From Pelodera strongyloides (lineage: Eukaryota > Nematoda > Chromadorea > Rhabditida > Rhabditidae), in NCBI GenBank assembly GCA_036852015.1, contig JAANDG010000272.1, positions 1 through 64,000 of the forward strand: a stretch of DNA of 64,000 bases, written 5' to 3'. Below, piece after piece: positions 23,301-33,631 of this stretch (position 1 is the stretch's first letter; each line of letters opens with the position of its first letter). The translations under genes were made by a program, and so were the position numbers. Below the pieces are notes generated by a model. It was given only the letters and a program-made list of their open reading frames with translations, was not told where the DNA came from and searched no databases.

Positions 23301-25962
23301 TGTCGTTTGCATAAAATCGACCCATAATTTACAGTTGGCATCGAACCAGTAATTAGCATACCTTATTCCTGACGAAGAACTCAAGTTCCTTTGCAGGTAC
23401 GAAAGACTATGTGCCTCGAGGACGGGGCAGAGGGCGTGGAGGAGGTTATGGTGGAGGGAGAGAGTATAGAGGAGGCGGAGGACGCCGACGGACAGACACT
23501 ATGTCGTCAACCCACAGTAATACGAACTATTCGGGGTGAGTCATTTAGTTACAGTGGGCTTTACTCGAGAATTTTAATTATGTGCCTTTTGTGTGAGGAC
23601 TTGCAAGCTGCGTAGGTAATTTTGTTACACCCTTAGCTAGAAAGAGCGCACCGCTATAAGAGTTAATGAAATCCAAAACACGCTACATAGCTCTTTGCAT
23701 TCACCTCTGTACTTCAGCACTTCATCATATGGCTATGCTGACTACTCCCGACCACAACCAGTTTCGTCGCGCGGCGGATTCGAACCTCCGTCATTTGTGC
23801 CACGACAAACATCATCGTACTACGCCATGGATCCTCGCCAAAATGGTCTCTCGAATGAGCGAGCATACAGACCTGAGACCCTAGAGAGACCAGAGGTTCT
23901 CTTAACCACGGAGAGAGGAGTAGAGAGGCTAGACAGTATCCAGACAAATGGTCAGTACCAGGAGAGTGCAGAGAACAACGTGAATAGATGGAACAAGTTT
24001 GAGAGACGCGAGAGAAACGCGCCGGAACGTAATGATACACAAGAGACGCTGAGCTACGAGAGACAGGAGAGACAAGAGAGGCCAGATATGGAAAAGATGG
24101 ATAGAGGGAGGAAGTTTGAGGGATACGTGACACAACAGGAGAATCAACGTAAGTCGGTGTAAAATAGAATTTTTTCGTTCCTTACCTCGTATAATGGGTA
24201 AAGCCACTTGCTAAACAAGCCTTGTCTACATAAGTAAATTGGCAGAGAGCAAAATCGTGACATCAAGTGACACCAAGTGTGTTGCGCGGCCGTAGTTTGG
24301 CGCAGATAACGTTCCTTGGCCTTGCGTAGCTTTTGAAACGACCCCAGCCACACACGTATATGTTAGTGAACCGTTTACTTTCCGTATGATAAAATTTAAC
24401 TTGAAATGTGATAGCAATATGGCACACATATACATGTAATGGAACGGTAATGTATTTACAGGAATTTAATTTCTTTCAGCCTCCTACCCTGCATATTCTG
24501 ACGGACGTCGTGTTCGTAAGTGGGAGAGGACAGACGAGCAGAGACCCGCACAGGGAGAGAGGAAGAATAGGTTAGCGTTTAGCTTTACACTATGAACCTT
24601 TTCATGAAACAAGAAACTACTGTGATTGAGAAGGGGCAAGGTGTTCTCGTCATCCATCACCGTCCCTGGCTGGTCTTCACCGCGATAAAGCCTAAGCCTA
24701 AGCCTAAGCCTAATAAGCTTGAGCTAGTGCATCTGTATCTGGTTTCTATTTCTTCTATTTTACCAGAAGCTCTTGGTACAAGCCTTTTTGGACAAGATGA
24801 TCCAATTGATGAAAGAAAGACTAAAACTACAGTACTTCCAGTACTTTCAGCGAAAGCAGCCGTTCCGTGACGTCAGCAGTCTCCGCCCCCTCTGGTGTGT
24901 CCGGAGTCTCCGCCCCTTCCGGAATCTCGCGGTCGTCCGCGCCTTCTGGCACAGGAGCCGCACACTCGTCATCGACGTCGCCAGTTTCGTGCTATTCATT
25001 TGAAGAACGCGCCTTTCCAGTCTTAGTGGAGAAAAAGCCAGAACCACCAAAACCAGAGCAGAAACCAACATTCAGGTATACATAATTTGCTATTTTAAGC
25101 AACACAAGCCTAAGCCTAAGCCTAAGCCTAAGCCTAAGCCTAAGTCTAAGTCTAAGCCTAAGCCTTAGCCTAAGCCTAAGCCTAAGTCTAAGCCTAAGCT
25201 AGAACCTGACAATGAGCCTCGTGAAAATGTGCTCAATTTTTCGTGAGGTGTGAGTTTATCACTGAAAACGCATCCATAGTTATGAGGCCGTCGTATTCAC
25301 CAATACACAGGAAGCCGTCCCTAGGCTCACGAGCGCTCTGAATCTCTTCTGGTCTCGTACTCTCTACGCGCTCTTTAGCTCCCTGGGGAGGCTAGGGAGA
25401 GGGCTCCCTCCCTCCTTGTTTTGGTGAATACGGCCTCTGAGGTCAGGCTATGTTGTGGGAACATTTCCATTTCTATTGTGCCCGAGTCTTACAATTTAGA
25501 CTCAAATTATGAGATTTTCAGTTGCAAAGTGGAAATTTTTCTTTTGAAAAAGTCTATTTTTGCAGAACCTAGATCGATTAGGATATAGACGGATAAGACC
25601 TAAATACTAGATCAAATAACGAAATCCCAACGCTACATGCATGCACTACATAGTGTTGGGAAAACAACAAAAAACTCGGATCATGATCTTCGAATAACCC
25701 GAATGAGTTCCGATTTTTTTTTGGAGCACGATCGGAAAATACTCCGATCACGCTCCAAAAAGACTCGAATCACCAGAATCGCAGTTTTCTTGGAGCATGG
25801 CTGGAGTTTTTTTGGTGTGACTACGGTATGATCCGATTTTTCGACTTCCTGTGTATGACTATTCTTTTCTTTTTCAGTTTTGTTGCTGCCGGGCGTAAGG
25901 GCACTAAACCGGAGCCGCCGAGAAGCTACGCTCAGACGCTGAAGAGCTCGGCAATACACTGA
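15095..25962 (+). CDS. LARP4: La-related protein 4 (LARP4/4B type): La motif + RRM-like domain, RG-rich middle, 15 exons
   Basis: Exons: 15095-15169 (tentative first), 18207-18304, 18523-18681, 19268-19404, 19678-19778, 20342-20500, 21187-21277, 21986-22091, 22524-22656, 23165-23225, 23397-23535, 23718-24148, 24480-24570, 24851-25075, 25878-25962. All join in frame to 696 aa. The La motif (about residues 95-175) reads LKAQLEYYFSRENLMTDRYL, MDADNFVPI, LILQVLRESPMVEV, KVRP. The RRM-like domain (about 175-245) has RCTIIIREV, SSWYITYANEETTQRAY and INGKPICARIK, closely matching the LARP4 branch. An RG-rich part follows (SRGGRGRGRHSPRGG, RGRGRGRGGGYGGG), and the C-end RSYAQTLKSS matches the family's SYA(E/Q) motif. 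Known role: cytoplasmic binding of poly(A) mRNA with PABP and stabilisation of tails. No PAM2 peptide is visible in this model, and exon 1 is supported only by ATG, donor and phase, so the true N-terminus may lie elsewhere. The intron after exon 14 and several others contain repeats. Confidence 0.92.
15200..15380. repeat. MITE of the AAGCGGTATAAC family (LARP4 intron 1)
   Basis: It starts TTAAAGCGGTATAACATCCG and ends CCGGCTGTTATATAGCTTTA; the ends are inverted, with GTTTTTGAAA mirrored as GTTTCAAAAAC. It lies 31 bp after the putative exon 1 donor. Confidence 0.75.
15967..16046. repeat. Poly(T) tract of 80
   Basis: An uninterrupted T run in LARP4 intron 1. The exact length may be unreliable in the assembly. 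It may be the tail of a retroposed copy on the minus strand, but no adjoining element is recognised. Confidence 0.9.
16296..16545. repeat. CCGG MITE copy 3 running into a (GT)n tract
   Basis: The left end TTAAAGCGAAATACCGGCCG is intact. The right end reads CCGGCCGGTAATTCACAC near 16472 and then passes into GT/TATG repeats (about 16480-16545). The core has TTATGCAAATGACCATAAAT. Confidence 0.8.
17095..17249. repeat. CCGG MITE copy 4 (LARP4 intron 1)
   Basis: The ends are TTAAAGCGAAATACTGGCCG and CCGGCTGTCATTCCGCTTTA. It abuts, within a few bp, a degraded AAGCGGCATAAC-type element (about 16790-17090) whose right end reads CCGGTTGTCATTCCGCTTTA. Confidence 0.8.
18309..18382 (+). repeat. tRNA-derived SINE head with A and B boxes (LARP4 intron 2)
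   Basis: GTGGCGCAGTGACTAAGCTC resembles a pol III A box, and GGGTTCGAGTCCTGC, about 45 bp later, is a good B box. The acceptor ends do not pair as a tRNA, so this is a retroposon head and not a tRNA gene. It begins 5 bp after the exon 2 donor. Downstream sequence to about 18480 may be its body. Confidence 0.6.
18883..19065. repeat. CCGG MITE copy 5 (LARP4 intron 3)
   Basis: The ends are TTAAAGCGGAATACCAGCCG and CCGGCCGGTATTTCGCTTTA, with the inner GTTTTTGAAACGCATC repeat and a GCTCATTTGCACATGATGC core. Confidence 0.85.
19405..19600. repeat. CT-rich microsatellite filling most of LARP4 intron 4
   Basis: CTCTCT blocks alternate with the unit TATCACTTTCTCGGTCT, repeated about four to five times. 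It begins about 13 bp after the exon 4 donor. The ORF through it is low-complexity and not coding. Confidence 0.85.
19796..19865 (+). repeat. tRNA-like SINE fragment (LARP4 intron 5)
   Basis: TGGCCTAGTGGATAGGGAG (A-box-like) and AAGTTCGATTCTG (B-box-like) are spaced as in a tRNA, but stems do not pair well. It starts 18 bp after the exon 5 donor. A continuation to about 19945 ends in TTTTTCGCCGCGCACC, the word found at the end of the GC-rich repeats. Confidence 0.5.
20081..20237. repeat. CCGG MITE copy 6 (LARP4 intron 5)
   Basis: The left end is degraded (AGCGAAAAACCGGTCGG). The right end CCGGCTGGTATTTCGCTTTA is good. Confidence 0.75.
21017..21165. repeat. CCGG MITE copy 7, 5'-truncated (LARP4 intron 6)
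   Basis: It lacks its left inverted end and starts in the core (CAGCGTTCTTATGCCGCATA). It ends CCGGCCGGTATTTCGCTTTA, 21 bp before exon 7 (21187). Confidence 0.75.
21736..21917. repeat. CCGG MITE copy 8 (LARP4 intron 7)
   Basis: The ends are TTAAATCGAAATAGCGGCCG and CTGGTCGGTATTTCTCTTTA, with a core TATGGTCATTTGCATAAACT. Confidence 0.8.
23099..23143. repeat. TTAGGC-type telomere-like array 1 (CCTAAG)n before LARP4 exon 10
   Basis: About seven hexamers of CCTAAG (reverse complement CTTAGG, i.e. TTAGGC register), one with a substitution. The array ends about 20 bp before the acceptor of exon 23165-23225, inside the zone where branch point and polypyrimidine tract are expected. Confidence 0.9.
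24688..24714. repeat. TTAGGC-type array 2 (LARP4 intron 13)
   Basis: Four CCTAAG hexamers, about 135 bp before the acceptor of exon 24851-25075. Confidence 0.85.
25108..25199. repeat. TTAGGC-type array 3 (LARP4 intron 14)
   Basis: About fifteen CCTAAG hexamers with CTAAGT variants, starting about 32 bp after the donor of exon 24851-25075. It is the longest plus-orientation array in the window. Confidence 0.9.
25284..25437. repeat. GGCCGTATTCACCA-ended element, copy 1 (LARP4 intron 14)
   Basis: The left end GAGGCCGTCGTATTCACCAA and right end TTGGTGAATACGGCCTC are inverted. The interior holds CTAGGCTCACGAGCGCTCTG and GC-rich palindromic words (GGGAGGCTAGGG). The interior closely matches the copy at 45319-45461. 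Confidence 0.85.
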
Positions 25963-26035
25963 TGAAGGTCGTTTATTTTCTAGAAACTTTTTGGGATAAA
26001 GCTAAGTGGGCGTGGTTACGAAAGGTGCTCTTCTT

Positions 26036-26214
26036 TTAAAGCGAAATAGCGGCCGGTTTTTGAAACGCATCGTGGACAACTACATGCTTACGTATTTACG
26101 CTTATTTACTCGAATTTAGCTTTTTATTCTAATTTATGGTCATTTGCATAAGCTGCACTATAATACTGGTGTACTCGATGCGTTTCATAAACCGGCGGCT
26201 ATTTTCCTCCTAAA
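26036..26214. repeat. CCGG MITE copy 9 (3' of LARP4)
   Basis: The left end TTAAAGCGAAATAGCGGCCG is good. The right end is degraded (CCGGCGGCTATTTTCC). It lies 73 bp after the LARP4 stop codon, possibly within its 3' UTR. Confidence 0.75.
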
Positions 26215-26652
26215 AGCTTTTCGTCGATAAACGGGTAAATAATTTACGCACAGGCGTAATGATACTGATTTAGGGCCACACATATCGACTTCAGTCAAGT
26301 AAGTATCTGGCGCCCTGAGCCTGATAAACCAACACTGATGTTGACGAAAGTTGCATGCATTGAAGTGTGCCACTTACGCGCCACACGCACGCCGAAATCA
26401 CGTCACAACTACGACAGCTTTTACGTCGGTGAACGTCATCATTATTAGCACACTGTCATACAGTCGTATATACGTAATAATAAGTTCTACTTATCGTTTT
26501 TCCCCGTAGATGATACTTACGTTTCCTTTACTTTTATTATTTAATAATTTATTCCATTTCAGTAATTATTGACATGATTCCGTGTCCGAACTGTCTACTG
26601 AATTCCCGTGTATTATATGCAAATCGTGTTAGTTGCGCGCGCAGTAGGGAAC

Positions 26653-26958
26653 TGAGATTTGCATATAAAGATAAATAAAAAGATAAAGTGAACCGGGTTA
26701 TATCAACCGAATCCGCGGAAACGGTGCACCGGGGTCCAGCTCAGAGGCTGGACATACTGGCCATTTAAACTTCCCGGTGGCCAATCTGCTCGGGAAGTCG
26801 ATTTATCTCCGCTGGTTTTACCCAGCTACCAACTTTTACACCTTTGGTGGGGTGAGGGGGTTCCGGCCCGGGATCGAACCAGTGACCGGTGGTGTGGTGA
26901 GCAAGGGCCTTGCCACTTGACCACGCCCCCCCCCACATTTAAATGAGATTTGCATATA
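26653..26958 (-). mobile_element. tRNA-derived SINE with 15-bp target-site duplications
   Basis: On the minus strand a G-run leads into CGTGGTCAAGTGGCAAGG (A-box region) and CTGGTTCGATCCCGGGCC (B box). A ~170-bp body follows, then a simple tail related to TTTATC. Identical 15-bp copies of TGAGATTTGCATATA flank it at 26653-26667 and 26944-26958. Spacing of the boxes suggests a tRNA with a long variable arm. No ORF is present; it would have depended on a LINE. Confidence 0.8.
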
Positions 26959-27674
26959 CACATTTAAATTATGTCCAGATACCAAGTGGTGTTATACCAC
27001 TTTAACCACGGAATTATGTTGGTTAATACGAGACCTAATGTTTTTTTCCGGTCAACGCTACTGCATGAAACGAGGCCAAATATTTCCAAACAACGTTGCC
27101 GAATTATATACGCTTATTTTCGCTTTTCGAGGTACTGTACTAGGAAGGATTAATAATAATAAACTAATAAACATGTGCTAAATTTTATTAAAGGATTTTG
27201 AAGGTGTATTTTCCTGTAAGAATCTTTTCCGCTTTATAGACATAAACACGTGCCTTGTGCTCGAAACTATGGAAAATGTGTCTAAACTCCCTTTAAAAAC
27301 TTTTTTTTCTGTTCGAGTTTCTCCATGAGAAACCTAAACTGTTTCCAAAACTATATCCCTAGATTTCCTTTTTCTATTTTAAAACCGGTTCGGGTTCAGT
27401 AAATCTGTACATTCCAATCATGCTCTTTGTATTTGATAGTTTGTACTTTGTAGTTTGTAGTCTTAATTTTTTAAATAATGAATTTTGCTTTAGGCTGCTT
27501 CACCTTCCGCGCACCCCATATACAGTTGTCTAGTCATCCTTTCAATCTGTGATTATCTTACTTTCTTTCGCTATTTCGCTCTCTCTTTCTCGGCACTCTC
27601 TCGTCCCCCCCATCTAGTTTTCTTGAATGTACCGTATTTTGTAACGGACGAGAAAATAATTAATATTCTATATT

Positions 27675-27844
27675 TTAAAGCGATATAAGATCCTGTTTTT
27701 CAAAATTGTACTGGACAACAGCATTCCCATGTCGTATGCAAATAGCAATAATTAGACTAATATAAGTATCGTGCAGTAATTGTGTATGCTACATGGAGAT
27801 ACGACCTTAAGCATTTTCAAAAACCGGCTGCTATATCGCTTTAA
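27675..27844. repeat. MITE of the AAGCGRTATAA family (intergenic, well preserved)
   Basis: The ends are TTAAAGCGATATAAGATCCT and CCGGCTGCTATATCGCTTTA, with inner TTTTTCAAAATTG mirrored by CATTTTCAAAAACC. Length is 170 bp. Confidence 0.8.
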
Positions 27845-28018
27845 GTAATTCGCAATGCAAGTTCATTCCGTAGGAAATCCCAAAATATTATTTAGATGCA
27901 AGCCATATCGAATTTACTAGGCAATGATGTGTTTCCCTTTTTTCTTGGCGGCCAACCCCTATTCGCTTTAATAATTTGATAACTTTAAAGTGTTGTGACA
28001 TGTGCTTTGTGGTGCGCA

Positions 28019-28104
28019 TCACAAAGTAGCATTATAGCGCAACAGGTAGAGCGTTTGACTCGAGAACGTGAGGTCATTGGTTCGAATCCGCCCCACGGCA
28101 AGCA
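28019..28104 (+). repeat. tRNA-derived SINE head (intergenic)
   Basis: TAGCGCAACAGGTAGAGCGT (A-box-like) and GGTTCGAATCCGCC (B box) lie 45 bp apart, with an anticodon-like arm between them. The outer stem is poor. The following AAGCATTTTGTGTGCAACAA resembles sequence next to the minus-strand head at 50640-50725, so both may belong to one SINE family. Confidence 0.65.
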
Positions 28105-28689
28105 TTTTGTGTGCAACAAAGATAGAACAGAAATTGCACACAATAGAACGCACTTCAAAACCACGTTTCACGCCACTTTAATAATAATAAGTTCGAGTTA
28201 TTTAATAATTACCAATTATACTAAAAGGTCTATCTCTACCGGTACCCCCGCTTTCCTATCACTCTATCAGTCACGTGTAGACAATAAATTGCTGTAATTA
28301 TCTTTAATTTGTAACAAATTTGCATACTATAGTTACGTATGCCACAAAATCGTGTCTTAATTTAAATACAGTACTCACACACACCACAACCAACAACACA
28401 TTTCATCCGCAGAACTTTCTTCATTTAAATTAATATGTGAAACTGAAAACGATTTCGCACACATCAAGTCCCCCAACTAATCGAGACGTGATCGGGGCTC
28501 GGGGCCATACCGTTTTTTTTTTTGGAAAATAATCGGGGCTATAGCGGGGTCTATAAAATACATTTCCGTCGATCGAAAGCCGGGCACTTTTTATAATTTA
28601 TAACAGGCATTTATTGAAATAATTTATTACGCACAAAGACAATCAAAGAAAGCAATGTAACGTGCAGTTTTTGTTATAAAATACACATA

Positions 28690-28775
28690 GTAAATAAATA
28701 AAACATAATAAAATAAAATAAATAAATAAAAATAAATAAATAAAACATAATAAAATAAATAAATAAAAAATATCG
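28690..28775. repeat. (AAATA)n-rich simple repeat
   Basis: Runs of TAAATAAATAAAA and CATAATAAAATAA alternate for about 85 bp in the intergenic region 3' of the F-box/WD40 gene. Confidence 0.85.
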
Positions 28776-28879
28776 TCACTCTCTAATAATTTTTTTTATT
28801 GTTTTCGGAGGACCGATGAATAATCCTTTTCATATATATGTTATTGATGGGGGGATGAAAGCTCGCCAAATTAAATTAT

Positions 28880-29760
28880 ATTATATTATTTCACGCTTCA
28901 AGGGTGTGCATATTTATTCAAGGGTGAAAATACAGATTCAATGTTATGACATATTCCGCAGAAGTCCTGAGGCCGTATTCACCAACATCAGGGAACTCTC
29001 CCCGGGAGGGAACTCTCCCTCAGGGTCTTCCTCCCTGTTCCCTGAAGTCCGTATTCACCAACGACAGGGAATCTCTCCCGCACGATCTACCGTAGTCCCA
29101 CACAATAAACGCGTTTAATTTAATTTTTTTCGACCCTTTTCGTACGGGACTTATAAATTGGAAGTAAAAAAGGTTAAAAATGTGTATTAAACGAAATGAT
29201 CGTCTTTTGTGGTATTAAATAACTAAATAATGCACCTTTCCCATGTGGAAATACAATTCCGTTTCAAGAACCCTTTTGGTACCCTTCATTTCGAACTTTC
29301 AGTTTTTATTCCTCTATATTCTTTGCAATTTTCAGCAGTAAGGAGCAAGTGCTACCAGTGCACCATAAAACAAAAACTTAACGTAAAATTTTTGGTGCCA
29401 AATTTTTCGGAAATATAAGCGTCCGTGTGGTCAAACATTTCACATAACCTTTAGTTTCCGCAATATTTGTGATATATTAGTGAAAATAAACTAAATTAAA
29501 GCAAAATTCTATTAAAATAACCCCCAGGTAGGCTTCATTCCCCACCCCTTGGCAGGGGAGAGAAAAATGTCTCCCGGGGACTCCCCAGGGAGACCCCAAA
29601 ACGTTGGTGAATTGCAAATAAGCAACCCTCCCGCCACGCCCCCTCCAGGGAGACCCGGGAGAGTTCCCTGCCGTTGGTGAATACGGCCTCTGAGCAGTAG
29701 GCGACGAGTCACAGATGACAAATTGCTCGTCGTCTTCGGGCTAAGGCCAGGCGTTCTTGG
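28880..29760. repeat. Repeat E, copy 1, split by a 722-bp GGCCGTATTCACCA element
   Basis: Flanking sequence (CGCTTCAAGGGTGTGCAT, AAAATACAGATTCAATGTTA, then after the insert GTAGGCGACGAGTC, ATGACAAATTGCTCGTCGTC, TTCGGGCTA) matches, inverted, the uninterrupted copy at 42590-42840. The insert runs from GAGGCCGTATTCACCAACAT (28969) to GTTGGTGAATACGGCCTC (29690), with CTGA on both sides. It has sub-terminal repeats of its own ends near 29048 and 29612 and CCCGGGAG palindromes. Nothing coding is seen. Confidence 0.75.
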
Positions 29761-29848
29761 CTATGATGAGTTGGCCAATATGTGAGTTCTCAATAGAGAG
29801 TATATAGAATCGTAGATATTGATGGGGTTGTTTTTGGTAGAATGTTTC

Positions 29849-32800
29849 TTAACTATTATCAGTAGGCCAATAGGTGAGTGATCCGTTAAAACTGCCAACG
29901 AGCACGTCTTCGTGTAGAACGTCAAATACAGATGCAGAAGGAGTGAATTCGGCTTGGCCGATACACTCGGGCTGCGAACCGAGGGAAAATGCCTGGAAAG
30001 ATAAGGTTAATACAATTTAAAGCGAAATACCGGTCGGTTTTTGAAGAATATCGAGTAGACCAGCATTCTTATGCAAATGAACATAAATTATAATAAAAAA
30101 ATTCAGCTGAATTCGAGAAAATTAGCATAAATACTTAACAATTCAGTTATCCTCGATGCGTTACAAAAACCGACCGGTATTTCGCTTTAAATAATAATAA
30201 ATAATAAATTAATAAATGTAAATGTTGAGTGTGGAAGGCGGCCACGCCTCTCCATGCCCATTGGCTATGGGACACTGTAAGGGGCGGGACTACGCAAACG
30301 TGATTGGCTGTTTCGGTAACCGTGGGCCAGATTGACATAATCGACCCCATTAACAATTAGCATAGATACATAGGAACACACGTCAGAAACCGCCGTTACT
30401 TACTTTGACACACTTTGACCTTTGGCATACTGACATACTTTGACTTGACTTGACATACTTTGACAACTTTGACATACTGGCATACTTTAAGTTGACGTGA
30501 CACACTTGGCAACTTACTTTGACATACTGGCATACTTTGACTTGACTTGACATACTTTGACAACTTACTTTGACATACTGACCGTTGAGCGCCAGAACCG
30601 AACCCCTCGTCTTCACCACACTGCTCATCGTCACCTTTTCCCCCCTTGTTTCACCTATATAAAATGAATAGCACGGTGACAAGTTGGACGCTTGCAAAAC
30701 GGAGATTTCACCTCTGAAAATGATCAATTGAATGGTGATCCAACGTGAAATTGGGAACAAAAAAGGCGCCACGAATTACCCGCATTTTCGGGGCCTAAGC
30801 CTAAGCCTGAGCCTAAGCCTAAGCCTAAGCCTAAGTCTAAGCCTAAGCAATGCTTACAATCTTACATAGAGCATAATCGGCGTTTTATGAGGATTATGGG
30901 GTTTCCAAGTATGGCTAAAATTTACAGTATTTTGGAACTATATTATACCGAGAAATGCATTTGCGTTAGAAATGCAATTTTCGCATAATGTTGCGATACG
31001 TTGTTTCCTATTATAGTAATATATATAAGTATGCAATCCGAACGCACGCAATTTACCCATGGCCAGGCATATCCAACTATCTATCGCAGCTAGCACGCCC
31101 ATTCACGCTGATTGGCCAATATCGCAATTGCCACGCCCAATAGAGCATATTTCCCAATTAGCACGAAGGGGCGTGACAACTGCGATATATAGTTGGTTAT
31201 GACTGGCCATGGTAAATTGCTGAATAGTGTGTGAATTTTGCGCTTGAAAACTAGAAAAAATATTGCATTCTACAATATTTGACATAAAGAATCAGATGGA
31301 ATCATCAAAAACAGGGGTCACTTGCAATGGGCCTGACCCTTTAAAGAAAAACAACCTCACCCGCTGGTAAAACAGTGGATCAGCCCATCGGCTACTTGTA
31401 TTTACACATATTTTCAATTTGCCGATGCACAGGCCCAGCACTAAGATTTCGCAAATCCAGAGTCATGTTGGTCGGTGAATAATACACATCGTATAATTCC
31501 CTAAAAAAATAGTGTCACTTAAAGGGACATAAAATCTATATATTACGAAACGTTCATAATGTATATAAAGCTTTTTTTCCGATGTGCTCATTCATATATA
31601 CCATAAGTGCAGCTTGAAGGTGTATATGCACTTATCATATGGAAAAAAGTCCTCGAGGGCGAAAGTAGGTGAAACTTGGTTTGTATATATTGTAATAAAA
31701 ATGCTCTATATACATTATGAATACTTCGTAAGTATAGGTTTACTTTGATGGGCCTGTCCCTTTAACAACGGTTATCTTTCAACTTTGTACCTTGTAGCCC
31801 ACTATCCCTTGTCTTGCCTTGAGTTCTGTTAATTTGCATACGACCATAATTGTTTCATGTACTGTGTGGTGTCTTGTGATTGCTATTGGTTTCGTGATAT
31901 TTTGCCCTGTCTCTTCCCCTGGGTTTGTTTCTAGTCCAATATAGTGTTTTGTTTACAGGTATTTATTCCATTGTCCTGAAGATGCCGAAAGGCGAAACGT
32001 TGACATAAAGATTTGGTTAACATATGTCCATCTATCTTACCGGGAGTCGTATAAGCTCGAAGATTCTACCTATTATACTGTAGTTTATATGCGTACGTAA
32101 GTGTTTATGAGACGCTCTGTGTTGCTGATCTCAAAGTCAAAACGTGATGTTATCTCCAACACAGGAAAAGTAATTTCGAATGTGAATGTGTCAGACGGCC
32201 GTGGCCGCCAGAGGCGTCTTTACAATACCGCTCAGGCGACACTTCAAAGCTGCACAAAAGTGGACATGTACGTATATAAGCGCACTGTCTATGAAATGTT
32301 CTCACTTCGATTATTTTGGAGTTAGTTGCGAAACGCTGGATTGTTTGCGTCGAATCCTTGAAACGTAGCATGTATTACGTTTCCGGCTCCGTTACAAACA
32401 AACAAACAAACAAACCTTTAATTTTACAGATATAGCGCAGGAACCTTGGCCAGTATTAGGAAGCCCAACATTTTGTCCGATTACCTGCAAATGTATCAGT
32501 TTTTTTCTATAAGCCGAAGCATACATTTACAGATGTTTGTTGTCAGTACAGGACCACCCACGACATCTATGGGACCGCTCACTAAAACCACCGATGACGC
32601 CTATGGGACCACCCACGACGTATATGATTCTACCCACGACATCTGTAGAGCCACTCACGGCGTCTATGAGACCACCCACGACGTCTATGGGACCACACAC
32701 GACGTCTATGGGATCACCCACGACCTCTATGGAACCCCTCACTGGGGACCTATGACGATAATAGGACCGACCAGACCACCACGTCTATGGGACCACACAC

Positions 32801-33210
32801 GACGTCTATGGGACCACACACGACGTCTATGGGACCACCCACGACGACTATGGGTAGAATTTTTGTTCTGTTTCTGGTAAAAGAAACTTATTCTGGTAAA
32901 AGAAAACAAGGCGAATTAAATCAAATAAGATATTTTTGAGTTTTGAAGTGGGCCCCTCATCCTTTAAAGCGAAATACGGAAATACCGGCCGGTTTTTGAA
33001 ACACATCGAGTACACCAGCATTTTAATGCTACTTGTGCAGCTTATGCAAGTGAGGATAAATTAGAGTAAAAAAATCGAGTTAACTTCGAGCAACTTGGTA
33101 TAAAAACGTAAGAATATAGTTAGCCACGGTGCGTTTCAAAAAAGGGCCGGCATTTCGCTTTAAAGCTCGTACGAAAAGTTTGCTCTCTCTCTCTCTGACA
33201 CTCTCTCTCT

Positions 33211-33241
<31 letters not shown>

Positions 33242-33592
33242 GACATTTACCTGTAGCCCATTATCCACGTCGAACAAAAAGACGCTATTATTTGTCCCAA
33301 TGCACGCCAGCATCCGATCTTGAACGGAGATTGAGCCCCGAATTATTACTCCATGCTTTTTGAATATTTCCTGCAATGCAACCATAATCGCCTTTAATTG
33401 TCCTAGGTGTATGCCTAAGCGTAAAGCGAAATACAGGCCGGTTTTTGAAACGCATCGCGGTCAACTAAATTCTTACGCATTTATGCTAATTTGCTCGAAT
33501 TGTGTGTGTGTGTGTGTCGGTGTGTGTCTGTGTGTGTCGGTGTGTCGGTATGTGTGTGTGTGTGTATGTGTGTGTGTGTGTGTATGTGTGTT

Positions 33593-33631
<39 letters not shown>

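Noticed and set aside
28019..28104. Possible tRNA gene
   Set aside because: A and B boxes are good but the acceptor stem does not pair and the same tail occurs by another head, so it is a SINE. The same holds for 50640-50725, 26868-26943 and 18309-18382.
32446..32880. 144-aa ORF with THDVYG repeats
   Set aside because: Product of the 21-bp minisatellite; no flanking splice sites on the plus strand.
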